Shown: positions 14,947-24,369, counted from the stretch's first letter. The stretch: 64,000 nt of DNA from Nocardia niwae NBRC 108934 = DSM 45340 (GCF_001613465.1 NZ_BDCK01000015.1:186001-250000); one strand, 5' to 3'. The notes: generated from the letters alone by a model not told the origin. Made by a program: numbers and translations.

Positions 14947-16020
14947 ATGGGAGAGACCGTGCACCGGACCGCCGACGCGCTGCTGCTGCTGTCCTTCGGC
15001 GGTCCGGAGCGTCCCGACGATGTGATGCCCTTCCTGGAGAACGTCACCCGGGGTAGGGGAGTGCCGCGCGAGCGTCTGGAAGCGGTCGCCGAGCATTATC
15101 TGCATTTCGGCGGTGTCTCGCCGATCAACGCGCTCAATCGTGCCATCATCGCGGCGGTCGAGACCGAACTGGCCGCCGCGGGCTTCGAACTGCCGGTGTA
15201 CTTCGGCAACCGGAACTGGCATCCGATGGTGGAGGACACCGTGGCGCGGATGGCCGCCGACGGCGTGAGCTCCGCCTTGGTCTTCCCGACGTCGGCCTGG
15301 GGTGGATACTCCGGATGCCTGCAGTACCACGAGGACATCGCCAGGGCGCGAGCGGCTTTCGGCGCGGGCGCGCCCGAGTTGCTGAAGCTGCGCCAGTACT
15401 TCGACCACCCGTTGCTGATCGAGGCGTTCGCCGACGCCATTCGCGCGGCGCTCGGGCGGCTCCCGGCCGGGCAGCGCGCCGCCGCACGACTGGTGTTCAC
15501 CGCCCACTCCGTCCCGGTGTCGGCCGACGCCGCCGCGGGTCCACCCGCCGACGGCGGGCGGCTCTACAGCCGTCAGGTCGCCGAGGCCGCGCGATTGTGC
15601 GCCGCCGCAACAGGTCTCACCGACTACGACGTGGTCTGGCAGTCTCGTTCCGGTCCGCCGCAGGTGCCGTGGCTGGCACCGGACATCGTCGACCACCTGG
15701 AAGACCTCGACGCCAAAGGTGTCGAGGCCGTGGTGGTCTGCCCGGTGGGCTTCGTCTCCGACCATCTCGAGGTCATCTGGGACCTCGACAACGAGGCCGC
15801 GCAGAAGGCCGCGGAACTCGGTATGAGCTTCGCGCGGGCCGCGACGCCGGGAAGCGATCCGCGTTTCGCGAAGCTGGTCGTCGAACTGGTCTGCGAGCAG
15901 TTGCGCGGCGCCGAGTCGCGGCGGCTCGGAGCGGTCCCCGGTTACGGCTGCACGAGCGACGGCGCCCCCTGTGTCGTCGGCTGTTGCGCGGCGCCGCGCC
16001 GTCCCAGCACTGGGAATTGA
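14947..16020 (+). CDS. cpfC: ferrochelatase (coproporphyrin III ferrochelatase type)
   Basis: Inserts Fe(II) into a porphyrin in haem synthesis; actinobacterial members use coproporphyrin III. The 357-residue protein begins [22 protein letters not shown], has the metal-binding His in FTAHSVP and the acidic residue in [11 protein letters not shown]. The C-terminal cluster of Cys ([17 protein letters not shown]) resembles the [2Fe-2S] ligands found in actinobacterial ferrochelatases. It lies nine bases after inhA, as in M. tuberculosis (hemZ). A GTG at 14959 preceded by GGGAGAG is an alternative start four codons in. Confidence 0.94.
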   Translation: MGETVHRTADALLLLSFGGPERPDDVMPFLENVTRGRGVPRERLEAVAEHYLHFGGVSPINALNRAIIAAVETELAAAGFELPVYFGNRNWHPMVEDTVARMAADGVSSALVFPTSAWGGYSGCLQYHEDIARARAAFGAGAPELLKLRQYFDHPLLIEAFADAIRAALGRLPAGQRAAARLVFTAHSVPVSADAAAGPPADGGRLYSRQVAEAARLCAAATGLTDYDVVWQSRSGPPQVPWLAPDIVDHLEDLDAKGVEAVVVCPVGFVSDHLEVIWDLDNEAAQKAAELGMSFARAATPGSDPRFAKLVVELVCEQLRGAESRRLGAVPGYGCTSDGAPCVVGCCAAPRRPSTGN

Positions 16021-16090
16021 GTGGAAACAGGCCCGGTAGCATCGCCTGCGACCTATAGCCGATCCGACTTCTCCGGGGGGAGAACTCTCT

Positions 16091-16525
16091 ATGACTTATG
16101 CCGACGTGCTGACCCACGCCGCCGTGCTCGATCCGCATGCCTGGTCCGACTCGAATGTATGGACTGTGGCTCTCGACACCACCGAGGCCAGGCGCCGCAG
16201 CCGCAGTAGAGGCGGCGGCGGCTTCTCCCTCGGTGGTCTGCTGTTGTGCATCGGAGTGGTTGCCCTCGTCATCGGCCTATTGGTCTGGCTGAGCAAGCGG
16301 AACAAGAACCAATCCCAACAGCAGCAGCACCAGCAACAGCAGTATCCGCAGGCGCAACAGTATCCGCAGCCCTATCCTCCGCAGCAGGGTATCGCCGGGC
16401 AGCCGCAGTACCCCGCCCCGCCGCAGTACCAGCAGCCCTACCAGCCGCAGCAGCAACCGCAGTATCAGCAGTACCCGCAACAGCAGCAGTATCCGCCGCA
16501 GCAGCAGTACCAGCCGCCGCATTGA
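16091..16525 (+). CDS. single-pass membrane protein with Gln/Pro/Tyr-rich tail
   Basis: A 144-residue protein with a good GGGGGGAGA ribosome binding site. A short N-terminal segment is followed by an Arg/Gly-rich stretch (RRRSRSRGGGG at about 34-44), one transmembrane helix (about 48-67, LLLCIGVVALVIGLLVWL), then 75 residues made almost only of Gln, Pro and Tyr in irregular QQYP and QPQ repeats. The tail should be disordered and, from the positive-inside side, cytoplasmic or wall-embedded. No named family is recognised. It breaks the mycobacterial gene order between ferrochelatase and DUF3097. Confidence 0.8.
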   Translation: MTYADVLTHAAVLDPHAWSDSNVWTVALDTTEARRRSRSRGGGGFSLGGLLLCIGVVALVIGLLVWLSKRNKNQSQQQQHQQQQYPQAQQYPQPYPPQQGIAGQPQYPAPPQYQQPYQPQQQPQYQQYPQQQQYPPQQQYQPPH

Positions 16526-16543
16526 CCCCACCGTGCCGGCTAC

Positions 16544-17290
16544 TCAGAAATTGGTGGCGCTCACCCGGGTGTAGACCGTGGGGAAGCCGGGGCGCGCCGC
16601 ACCTACGCCCCAGGACGTGAGACCGGTGAGCCGCCCGTCCACGAGAAGCGGCCCGCCGCTGTCGTACTGGGCGGTGTCGGCGGCCGGAGTGCCCGCACAG
16701 AGCATGGTGTGCGGGTCGAAGGCCGAACCGTAGGCGGCGGCGCACTCGCCGTCGATGGCCAGCGGGACGTTCGCGGCGCGCAGCCGGGTGTTGGCTTCGT
16801 CGGTTTCCGAGGTCGCGCCCCAGCCGAGGATCGTTCCGGTGCCCAAAGCGGCGGCAGCGACGGTGATCGTGGGACCAGGCTGCGGCTCGTCCAACGTCAG
16901 GATCGCCATATCGTTCTGATAGGCGGTCGTCGTGTCGAGAACGGTCGCCCGGAAATCCGGATGGATGCGAATGTTCTTGACGTGCACCGTGTTTCCCTCA
17001 CGTCCGCGCAGGTCGTCGCGGCCGAAGGTGGCGGTGAGCGTCTGCGCCAGGGGCTGAGCCAGGGCCACGCAATGTGCCGTGGTGATCACCTGATCCGGCG
17101 CGATGAGCGCGCCGCCGCAGAACTGGCCGGAAGCGCGGGTGAGGAACAACGGCGTGCCGATGGCCGCCAGCCACGGATACTCCGCGGTCGTCGCCTCGGC
17201 GCCGCCCACGATCGCCGCCGCCGGGGCGTGCACCGCGAGACCTAGCAGTACCGCGAGGGCGGCCGTGCGGCAACGACGGGAGAAGCGCAT
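16544..17290 (-). CDS. secreted trypsin-like serine protease with altered oxyanion-hole residue
   Basis: A 248-residue S1 peptidase. The signal peptide (residues 1-26) runs directly into IVGG, the mature N-terminus of active chymotrypsin-fold proteases, so no propeptide is seen. The catalytic triad is present: His in TTAHC, Asp in NDMAIL, Ser in DSGGPL. Counting back from the Ser, position 189 is Asp, predicting cleavage after Arg or Lys. Positions 191 and 193, normally Cys and Gly, are Ala and Tyr (ADTAQYDSGG), so the C191-C220 disulfide is lost and the oxyanion loop is unusual. The start at 17290 is set by the signal peptide. It converges with the Q/P-rich gene 18 bases away. Confidence 0.88.
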   Translation of the reverse strand: MRFSRRCRTAALAVLLGLAVHAPAAAIVGGAEATTAEYPWLAAIGTPLFLTRASGQFCGGALIAPDQVITTAHCVALAQPLAQTLTATFGRDDLRGREGNTVHVKNIRIHPDFRATVLDTTTAYQNDMAILTLDEPQPGPTITVAAAALGTGTILGWGATSETDEANTRLRAANVPLAIDGECAAAYGSAFDPHTMLCAGTPAADTAQYDSGGPLLVDGRLTGLTSWGVGAARPGFPTVYTRVSATNF

Positions 17291-17313
17291 GTCACACCGC
17301 CGGAGACATGAGG

Positions 17314-18135
17314 TCAGCGACTTCCGCGCGCCGAGGCGTGCACGGCGACCAGCCGCGCGGCGCGGATCGCGTCCCACAGCGGCCGCAGCAGCGATTCCTG
17401 CGCGCCGATCGCGCTGGCGGAGGTGGGTGCGGACGCGGGCTCCCGCTGCGCCACCGTGAGGATGGCCGCGACATGATCGGCGGTGTCGAGAATGCGCCTG
17501 GCGCGCAAGGGAATCGACTCGGGATAGTCGTGCCGCGAGTAGTCGGCGAGCTCGGCTTCGATGAGCTCGCGCGGATCGGAGTCGACCGTGCCGAGCGATG
17601 TGGTGTGCAGTTTCATCAGCGCGTCGGCGGCGTCGCGGACCGCTTCGCGCATCGCGTATTCGGCCTCACCGAGCGACATGTCGGGGCCGGGCTCCGCCGG
17701 GATGGGCGTGCTGTAGACGGTCCACTGCAGGGTGTCGTCGTCGGCCCACTGGGGAATGAGCCCGGTGCCGTCGCCGCCCGGCGCACCGATCAGGATCCCT
17801 TCCTGCGCCTCGATCGCGTCGGCGGCGAACGCCGTGCCCGCGGGAACTCCGCGTACGTCGCCGGGGACGGGGAGCACCAAGTGCAGCTGCGCTCCCGGCT
17901 GGGCCATCGTCTCGCGAATCACTTTGAGCAGTGCCATGACTCCGCTGCCCGGCACGTTGCCGTGCGCGGACCAGGGTAGGTCGGTGCGGCCGCCGGTGAG
18001 CGGGTCGCCCGCCGCGATCGTGTGCTTCGGCGCCCATGCGTGCAAGGCGGCCAAAACGTCGTCGGGCGCACTGCGGCCGGCCAGCCAGGAGCTCGCCCAC
18101 ACCGTCAGCGTCGCACTTGGAGAGCACATAATCAT
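17314..18135 (-). CDS. conserved protein of unknown function
   Basis: A 273-residue acidic, soluble protein without signal peptide or transmembrane segment. It has a repeated alpha/beta pattern and conserved-looking stretches LHLVLPVPGDVRGVPAGT at about 90-107 and LQWTVYSTPIP. Codon bias is strongly coding. I recognise no named domain, though proteins like this seem widespread in mycolata. The start is uncertain: ATG codons at 18135 and 18129 are both possible and neither has a clear ribosome binding site. It is followed 23 bases later on the same strand by the protease gene, so the two may be cotranscribed. Confidence 0.72.
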   Translation of the reverse strand: MIMCSPSATLTVWASSWLAGRSAPDDVLAALHAWAPKHTIAAGDPLTGGRTDLPWSAHGNVPGSGVMALLKVIRETMAQPGAQLHLVLPVPGDVRGVPAGTAFAADAIEAQEGILIGAPGGDGTGLIPQWADDDTLQWTVYSTPIPAEPGPDMSLGEAEYAMREAVRDAADALMKLHTTSLGTVDSDPRELIEAELADYSRHDYPESIPLRARRILDTADHVAAILTVAQREPASAPTSASAIGAQESLLRPLWDAIRAARLVAVHASARGSR

Positions 18136-18278
18136 CGAGCATAAAGGGTGGGCGCTACCGGTGGGCATCCATGCGCAAGGGCATTGGTGAGCAGCACCGA
18201 AACCACGGGCGCCGCGCTGCCGGAGACGGGCGGGTCCACGCGGATACCGCCGGGCATCCGGCTCGCGCGGCCGGCGCG

Positions 18279-19103
18279 CTAGCCCGGCTCGGTGACGAAA
18301 TCGATGAGGCGCTCGACCGCGCCGATGAGCGGAGCCTCCAGATCGCGGAAGGAGGTCACCGAGCCGTACACCCGCCGCCAGCCGTCCTGCGGCGTGCCCC
18401 AGCCCAGACGTGCGCAGACGCCGGTCTTCCAGTCCTCGCCGCGGGGCACCTGAGGCCACCGGGCGATGCCGAGGGTGGCCGGGCGTACCGCCTGCCAGAC
18501 GTCGACGAACGGATGACCGGTCACCAGGACGTGCGGGCCGAGGCCGGTGGTCAACTGGGTTTCCTTCGACCCGGTCACCAGGTGGTCGACCAGGACGCCG
18601 ACCCGCCTGCCGGGGCCCGGCTCGAACTCCGTGAGGCGCGCGGCCAGATTGTCCAGACCTTCCAGCTGCTCCACGACCACACCCTCGACCCGCAGATCAT
18701 GGCCCCACACCCGCTCGACGAGCGCGGCGTCGTGGACGCCCTCCACCCAGATCCGGCTGCCCCGGGCGACCCGGGCGCGCAAGCCCTCCACCCTGGTGGA
18801 CCCGGAGGCGGAGCGGGTGGACGCCTGCGGCGGGGCGGCGGACGGCCGCACCAGCGTCACCGGCTCGCCATCGATGAGGAACGCGGCCTCGCGCAGTGCG
18901 AACAGGCGGACCGCGCCGCGAGCGTCCTCCAGTTTCACGAACTCGCCGTCGTAGCTGCGATCGAATCCGACCACCGCGCCGCAGAATCCGGTCGCGGCGT
19001 CTTCGACGACCAGATCGCGTTCCGCGGTGACCGTCGGCACCGCCCTTTTCTTCGATCGAGGATGTCCGGAGAAGATGTCGCCATACCTGTCACGCCCGCT
19101 CAC
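18279..19103 (-). CDS. DUF3097-family protein
   Basis: A 274-residue protein with the DUF3097 layout: the start RDRYGDIFSGHP, a central GSRIWVEGVHDAALVERVWG segment and VGVLVDHLVTGSKETQL at about 165-181. It occupies the place of Rv1486c between ferrochelatase and NfeD. The central segment resembles a TOPRIM-like fold (Glu in VEGVHD, Asp in VDHL), hinting at nucleic acid or phosphoryl chemistry, but no function is established. It is divergent from the NfeD gene with a 130-base intergenic region. Confidence 0.88.
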   Translation of the reverse strand: MSGRDRYGDIFSGHPRSKKRAVPTVTAERDLVVEDAATGFCGAVVGFDRSYDGEFVKLEDARGAVRLFALREAAFLIDGEPVTLVRPSAAPPQASTRSASGSTRVEGLRARVARGSRIWVEGVHDAALVERVWGHDLRVEGVVVEQLEGLDNLAARLTEFEPGPGRRVGVLVDHLVTGSKETQLTTGLGPHVLVTGHPFVDVWQAVRPATLGIARWPQVPRGEDWKTGVCARLGWGTPQDGWRRVYGSVTSFRDLEAPLIGAVERLIDFVTEPG

Positions 19104-19233
19104 CTGGCTGAAGCTAGCACCGCCGCTGCGGCTTTCGCCGCACCCGGGTGACCGCGCGTCCGCTCGCGGAATTCATGCGGAGTACTCGTGAAGGTCGCGC
19201 CCGATATCATGATCGGCGCACTACAGTGGTCGT

Positions 19234-19665
19234 GTGGCCGCAATTTTTTGGCTGGTCGCGGGCGTTCTGCTCGCGGCGGCGGAGATGCTCACCGGCGATT
19301 TCACGCTGCTGATGCTCGGTGTCGCCGCGCTGGGCACCGCGGGCGTCAGCGCGGCGGCGGACACCTCGCTGGTGGTGGACGCCATCGTCTTCGCCGTGGT
19401 CTCGGCGGTGCTGTTCGTCGGCGTGCGCCCGATCATCCGGCGTCGCTTCGGGACTCCGCCGCCGACGCCGACGAATGTGGACGCCCTGCCGGGGAAGACC
19501 GCCCTGGTGCTGGAACAGGTGGCGGAGCACTCCGGTCAGGTGAAGCTGGGCGGGGAGGTCTGGACCGCGCGGCCGATGGATACCAGCGAAGTCTATGAAC
19601 CGGGTACGACCGTGTATGTCATGAAGATCGACGGCGCGACCGCCGTCGTCTGGAAGGGGCCTTGA
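19234..19665 (+). CDS. NfeD-like membrane protein
   Basis: A 143-residue protein with two or three closely packed N-terminal transmembrane helices (about residues 3-68) and a C-terminal OB-fold (ALVLEQVAEHSGQVKLGGEVWTARP), the short NfeD type equivalent to Rv1487. NfeD proteins accompany SPFH/stomatin proteins and help organise membrane microdomains. The GTG start is used. Its TGA stop overlaps the ATG of the downstream SPFH gene by one base, so they are translated together. Confidence 0.92.
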   Translation: MAAIFWLVAGVLLAAAEMLTGDFTLLMLGVAALGTAGVSAAADTSLVVDAIVFAVVSAVLFVGVRPIIRRRFGTPPPTPTNVDALPGKTALVLEQVAEHSGQVKLGGEVWTARPMDTSEVYEPGTTVYVMKIDGATAVVWKGP

Positions 19666-20939
19666 TGGCTGTACTGATCGTTGCCGCCGTCCTCGTCTTG
19701 CTGGTCGTGGTGGTGGTGTTCAAGTCGATCGCGCTGGTGCCGCAGGCCGAGGCGGCGGTGATCGAGCGGCTGGGCCGGTATTCGCGGACCGTGTCCGGCC
19801 AGCTGACGTTCCTCGTGCCGTTCGCCGACCGGGTCCGCGCCAAGGTGGATCTGCGGGAGCGGGTGGTGTCGTTCCCGCCGCAGCCGGTGATCACCGAGGA
19901 CAACCTGACTCTGCACATCGACACCGTGGTCTATTTCCAGGTGACCAGTCCGCAGGCGGCGGTGTACGAGATCAGCAACTACATCGCCGCCGTCGAGCAG
20001 CTGACGGTCACCACGCTGCGCAACGTGGTCGGCGGCATGACGCTCGAGCAGACGCTCACCTCCCGCGACTCGATCAACGGCCAGCTGCGCGGCGTACTGG
20101 ACGAGGCGACCGGGCGCTGGGGTCTGCGCGTCGCGCGGGTCGAGCTGAAGAGCATCGATCCGCCTCCCTCGATCCAGGAGTCGATGGAGAAGCAGATGAA
20201 GGCCGACCGCGAGAAGCGCGCCATGATCCTCACCGCCGAGGGCCAGCGCGAATCGCAGATCAAGACGGCCGAGGGCTCGAAACAGGCGCAGATCCTCTCC
20301 GCCGAGGGCGCCAAGCAGTCGGCGATCCTGTCGGCCGAAGGCGAACGGCAGAGCCGCATCTTGCGGGCACAAGGTGAGCGCGCCGCCTCCTATCTGCAGG
20401 CGCAAGGTCAGGCCAAGGCCATCGAAAAGGTCTTCGCCGCCATCAAATCCGGCAAGCCGACGCCGGAACTGCTGGCCTACCAGTACATGCAGACGTTGCC
20501 CATGGTCGCGCGCGGTGACGCCAACAAGGTGTGGTTGGTGCCCAGCGATTTCGGCAAAGCGCTGGAAGGGTTCGCCAAGAGCTTCGGCACCCAAGGCGAG
20601 GACGGCGTGTTCCGGTACGAGCCGCCCGCCTCCGACGGCGCGGAAGCCAAGCCCGAGGACGACTCCGACGTCGCGGACTGGTTCGACACCGCGCCCGACC
20701 CGACCATCGAGCGGGCCGTGCGGGCCGCCGAGGCGACCGCGCGGACTCCGGTCGAGGGGCTGACCCCGACTCCGCCTCCGAAGACCTTCGAACCGTCGCC
20801 GCATCAGCCGGTCATCCCTCCGCAAGAGGCCTTCCCGGCCCAGCAGCAGCCGCAACAGCAGCCGCCGCAACCTCCGGCTCAGCGCCCGGACGACCCGCAC
20901 GGTCGTCCTTGGCAGCCCCCGGAGAACTTCTCGAAATAA
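19665..20939 (+). CDS. SPFH/band-7 (stomatin-like) protein
   Basis: A 424-residue homologue of Rv1488/QmcA. One N-terminal membrane helix (residues 2-20) is followed by the SPFH domain (about 25-190, with QAEAAVIERLGRYSRTVSGQL). A long Ala/Glu/Gln coiled coil comes next, with the repeating unit ILSAEGxxQS (about 195-255). A Pro/Gln-rich disordered tail follows from about residue 365. AAGGGG at correct spacing supports the ATG at 19665, which overlaps the nfeD stop. The pair probably forms a scaffold in the inner membrane. Confidence 0.93.
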   Translation: MAVLIVAAVLVLLVVVVVFKSIALVPQAEAAVIERLGRYSRTVSGQLTFLVPFADRVRAKVDLRERVVSFPPQPVITEDNLTLHIDTVVYFQVTSPQAAVYEISNYIAAVEQLTVTTLRNVVGGMTLEQTLTSRDSINGQLRGVLDEATGRWGLRVARVELKSIDPPPSIQESMEKQMKADREKRAMILTAEGQRESQIKTAEGSKQAQILSAEGAKQSAILSAEGERQSRILRAQGERAASYLQAQGQAKAIEKVFAAIKSGKPTPELLAYQYMQTLPMVARGDANKVWLVPSDFGKALEGFAKSFGTQGEDGVFRYEPPASDGAEAKPEDDSDVADWFDTAPDPTIERAVRAAEATARTPVEGLTPTPPPKTFEPSPHQPVIPPQEAFPAQQQPQQQPPQPPAQRPDDPHGRPWQPPENFSK

Positions 20940-20949
20940 GCACGCACCC

Positions 20950-20984
20950 GGCCGCCCCGGACTCAGCCCGAGTCCGGGGCGGCC
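20950..20984. terminator. bidirectional terminator between SPFH and GDSL hydrolase genes
   Basis: A perfect 15-bp stem (GGCCGCCCCGGACTC at 20950-20964 with its complement at 20970-20984) and a 5-base loop lie between two convergent genes, 11 bases after the SPFH stop and 22 bases from the stop of the minus-strand gene. Confidence 0.8.
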
Positions 20985-21005
20985 GCGTCGGCGCCCCCGA
21001 ATCGT

Positions 21006-21848
21006 TCAGCCGGGCAGTCCGGCGGCGCGGATCACCGGTAGCACGACGTCGGCGACGCCGCGCATGCCCTGCGGGGTGAGGTGGTAGGGGATGAGTGTCT
21101 CGGTGGCGACGACAGGGTCGATCCAGCGGACGCCGACCGGCGCGCACGCGTCACGGCCCGTCGAGGCGGCGCGGGTGTCGACGTAGGTCGCGCCGTGTGC
21201 TGTGGCGACCCGGGCCACCACGGTGTTGAGGCGGTCGAAGGCGGCTTGGATGGGCGCGGCGTCGGACGGTCGGAGACCGACCAGCTCCGGGCAGCCGCCG
21301 TCGCGCACATAGGTCGGCCAGCCGTCGACGACGATCACCGCTCGCGGCGCCAGGAACGAGATCTGTTGCAACGCGGTCGCGTAGGACGCCGCGATCGCCT
21401 CGATGTCGGCGTCCCAGTCCGGACCGGCGCACGCGCCGATACCGGAGAGGCCGTACACATGACAGGCGACGATGTGCTCGGCCATCAAGGCGTCGTTGGC
21501 GCCGATGTGTACCGTGACCAACCTCGTGGCTGGGCCGAGGGCGTCGAACTGGGGTGGGATGCCCGGCCCCTGCGCGGCGGCGAGATCCGGGATGCGCGCG
21601 GAGTTGCAGGTGCGGTCGTCGACCCGCAGACCCAGGTCCGCGGCGAGCAGTTTGGGGGTGTTCGCGGTCGAGCGGAGGCATCGAGGCGGAGCCGTGACGT
21701 CGTAGTTCCGCACACCGGTGGTGGCCGCCCCGGAATCACCCAGCGCGACGTATTCGGCCCCGGCTGCGGGTGCGGCGTCGGCGGGAGCGGTGACGCCGAA
21801 GGCGATCAGGCAGGCGATGACCGCCGCGGCCCGCGCTGGAATCGTCAT
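21006..21848 (-). CDS. secreted SGNH/GDSL hydrolase
   Basis: A 280-residue exported esterase or lipase. A signal peptide (about residues 1-27) is followed by the block I motif VALGDSGAA with the nucleophile Ser, block III as HIGANDA, and the C-terminal catalytic His in IPYHLTPQGM. Four further Cys in the mature domain could make two disulfides (CLRSTAN, CNSAR, CHVYG, CAGPD). It resembles the actinobacterial secreted SGNH lipases. The ATG at 21848 is chosen because it starts directly at the signal peptide. The substrate is unknown. Confidence 0.9.
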   Translation of the reverse strand: MTIPARAAAVIACLIAFGVTAPADAAPAAGAEYVALGDSGAATTGVRNYDVTAPPRCLRSTANTPKLLAADLGLRVDDRTCNSARIPDLAAAQGPGIPPQFDALGPATRLVTVHIGANDALMAEHIVACHVYGLSGIGACAGPDWDADIEAIAASYATALQQISFLAPRAVIVVDGWPTYVRDGGCPELVGLRPSDAAPIQAAFDRLNTVVARVATAHGATYVDTRAASTGRDACAPVGVRWIDPVVATETLIPYHLTPQGMRGVADVVLPVIRAAGLPG

Positions 21849-21964
21849 GTCGGGTCCTGTCCGTCCCATGGTCGGCGCGATCACTGGACACGTACGTCTC
21901 GCTGTGCCGAACGCTACTCGGCGAGCCGGGTCCGCGGGCGCGATCGGGTGGCAGACTTCCAGCT

Positions 21965-22642
21965 ATGACGACACCTGGATGGGCCGACGTGGACCGCTAT
22001 CTCGTGGAGACACTGGTGGCGGACTCCGATTCCGACGCGGCGTTGGACGCGAACAAGGCGGCGGGCCTACCCCCGATCGATGTGTCTCCACCACAGGGAA
22101 AGTTCCTGCATCTGCTGGCCAGGACGGGCGCGGCGCGGCGCGTGCTGGAGATCGGCACGCTCGGTGGGTACAGCACGATCTGGCTCGCGCGCGCGGTCGG
22201 CCCGAAGGGTCGTGTGATCACGCTGGAGTTCTCCGCACAGCACGCCGAAGTGGCCCGAGCGAACCTGGAGCGAGCGGGGGTCGGCGACCGGGTGGAGATC
22301 CGGGTCGGCGCCGCGCTGGACAGCCTGCCCGTCCTGGCGGAGGAGGACCCGGACCCGTTCGACTTGGTGTTCATCGACGCGGACAAGGTGAACAACTCGA
22401 ACTACGTCCTGTGGGCGCTGCGGCTGACCCGGCCTGGCTCGGTGATCATCGTCGACAACGTGGTCCGCGGCGGCAGGATCGCCGAGGAGCATGCCGAGGA
22501 CCCGAACGCGCAGGCAAGCCGCGAGCTGGTCGAGTTGCTCGCCGCCGAACCGAGCCTGGACGCGACGGTGATCCAGACCGTCGGCGGCAAAGGCTGGGAC
22601 GGTTTCGCCTATGCCGTGGTGAACGGCGACGGCGTCGAGTGA
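21965..22642 (+). CDS. SAM-dependent O-methyltransferase (COMT-like, Methyltransf_3)
   Basis: A 225-residue class I methyltransferase. The SAM-binding motif I is VLEIGTLGGYSTIWLARAV at about 60-78, the acidic residue after beta 2 is in VITLEFS, and the divalent-metal site is formed by FIDADKVNN and VDNVVRGGRI. This is the pattern of the catechol and caffeoyl-CoA O-methyltransferase family, including mycobacterial Rv0187-like enzymes. The substrate is probably a catechol or small phenol but cannot be named. It stands alone, divergent from the GDSL hydrolase. Confidence 0.92.
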   Translation: MTTPGWADVDRYLVETLVADSDSDAALDANKAAGLPPIDVSPPQGKFLHLLARTGAARRVLEIGTLGGYSTIWLARAVGPKGRVITLEFSAQHAEVARANLERAGVGDRVEIRVGAALDSLPVLAEEDPDPFDLVFIDADKVNNSNYVLWALRLTRPGSVIIVDNVVRGGRIAEEHAEDPNAQASRELVELLAAEPSLDATVIQTVGGKGWDGFAYAVVNGDGVE

Positions 22643-22652
22643 GCCGGCGCGG

Positions 22653-23647
22653 CTAGGGCTCCAGCACCACCTTTCCGGTCGTTGCGCGCGTTTCCAGCGC
22701 TCGATGCGCGGCGGCCGCGTCGGCGAGCGGGAAGCGATGCACGGCGGGACGCAACCGGCCCGCGGCCGCCTCGGCCATGGCGCGATCCTCGAGCACACGC
22801 AAGTCTCCGCCTACTCGCGCCAGCATCGGCGGGCCGATCACCCGCTGCGACGTGATTCCGCGTTCGGCCCGGTCGTCGTCGGAAAGCCGGACCGCCCCTT
22901 CCGCCTCCGACTTGCCGGACCAGCCGTAGACCAGATGCTGCCCACCCGGGGCGAGCAGATCTATGCCGGTGCGGGCGACGGCACCGCCCACGGAGTCGAA
23001 CAGCGTGTCCACCCCGTGGGCGCCGACGAGCGCACGCACCCGGTCGGGCCAGTCCGGCGCCAGGTAGTCCACCGCGAGGTCGGCACCGTTGCCGCGCACC
23101 CGTTCCACCTTCGCGGGGCCACCGGCGGCCCCGATCACCGTAGCTCCGGCGTTCTTCGCGTACTGCACCAGCAGGGTCCCGATGCCGCCCGCCGCGGCCG
23201 TCACCAGGACGACACTGCCCGGCTTCGGCTCGCAGAACTGAAGGATGCCCATGGTCGTGCGCCCGGTGCCGATCATCGCCACCGCCGCCGCGGCGTCCAG
23301 GTTGGCGGGGATCTCGTGCAGCCGGGCGGCGTCGGTCACGGCCAGCTCGGCGTAACCGCCGGGCACCGCGCCGAGATGGGCCACCACGCGCGCGCCCCCA
23401 GCAGATCTTCGGCCACGCCATCGCCCACGCGGTCAACGGTGCCCGCGACTTCCCGTCCGGGAACGGTCGGCAACTCGGGCAACGGAAACGGCCCCGGCTC
23501 GCCGCCGCGCAGCGCGGTGTCGATCAGATGCACACCGGCGGCCGCCACTGCGATGCGCACCTGCCCCCGGCTGGGCACGGGATCGGGAACGGTTTCGTAG
23601 CGGAGGTTCTCGGCCGGGCCGAAGGCATGGAGGCGAATGGCGTGCAC
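22653..23647 (-). pseudogene. frameshifted zinc-free quinone oxidoreductase (MDR family)
   Basis: Two overlapping minus-strand frames make up one NADPH:quinone reductase-like protein. The 5' frame (from the ATG at 23647) encodes the GroES-like domain (MHAIRLHAFGPAENLRYETV ... VPGREVAGTVDRVG). The 3' frame encodes the rest, with the nucleotide motif AAAGGIGTLLVQYAK, and ends VVLEP at 22653. They join at the CG-repeat at 23387-23394: the frame would be restored to GARVVAHLGAVPGGYAELAV by removing two bases there. Either the gene is recently inactivated, or this is a sequencing error in a GC dinucleotide run. All other motifs are intact. The adjacent TetR gene lies upstream on the same strand. 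Confidence 0.85.
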
Positions 23648-23694
23648 GGTGACTCCTGTTCGTGAGCGGTCGCCGGCCAGCCTGCAACGTCAAG

Positions 23695-24369
23695 TCAGGT
23701 TGAGGTCAACCGGTCGCGGCGCGCGGCTCTGGCCTCGAATCCGTCGCACAGCGCGTCGAGCCCGTCGTAGAGCAGTTCCTCCTGGGTGAGGTCGCGCACG
23801 CCGCTGCCGGCGAGATCCGTCAGGGCCGTCGGCACCGGGCCCTCGGCCGTGCCGTTCAGCAGCGTCCGCAGCGCGTTGTCTCCGCCGGGGTCCATGCCTT
23901 TGCGCGCCATCAGCTCGGCGCTGATCTCCGGCAGAGTTGCGCCGGAGATGTAGTTCCACACGGTGAAGGACATGCCGGTCGCCTCGCGGGTGGACACTCC
24001 CAGTTCCAGGAAGCCGTCCACCAGCCACGCCAGGCAGGCCAGGCTCTGCGGCCCGAAGCTGTAGCGCGGAGTGGCGAACGTGAGCAGCACCCACGGATGC
24101 TGCCGATACAGAGCCCAGTCGACCTCGGCGGCGATGCGAACCCGGTCGCGCCAGGTCCATTGCCGTCCTTCGGGAGCGGGGTACGGATTGCGCCGGGCCA
24201 CTTCGTCGGTCATCAGCGCGAGCAGTTCGTCCTTGTTCGCGACGTGGCGGTACAGCGACATGGCGCCCACCCCGAGGCGATCGGCGATGCGCCGCATGGA
24301 CAGCGCGTCCAAGCCCTCGGCGTCGGCGAGCTCGATGGCGGTGTCGACTATGGCGGCTCGGTGCAGCAT
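23695..24369 (-). CDS. TetR-family regulator (TetR class C-terminal domain)
   Basis: A 224-residue regulator. The helix-turn-helix covers residues 5-50 (IVDTAIELADAEGLDALSMRRIADRLGV ... LYRHVANKDELL), and the C-terminal domain is of the tetracycline-repressor kind (DWALYRQHPWVL ... WNYISGAT). It is divergent from an MFS drug-type pump 60 bases away. The intervening DNA holds a perfect palindrome and a related half-site, strongly suggesting that it represses the pump and itself. Confidence 0.92.
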   Translation of the reverse strand: MLHRAAIVDTAIELADAEGLDALSMRRIADRLGVGAMSLYRHVANKDELLALMTDEVARRNPYPAPEGRQWTWRDRVRIAAEVDWALYRQHPWVLLTFATPRYSFGPQSLACLAWLVDGFLELGVSTREATGMSFTVWNYISGATLPEISAELMARKGMDPGGDNALRTLLNGTAEGPVPTALTDLAGSGVRDLTQEELLYDGLDALCDGFEARAARRDRLTST

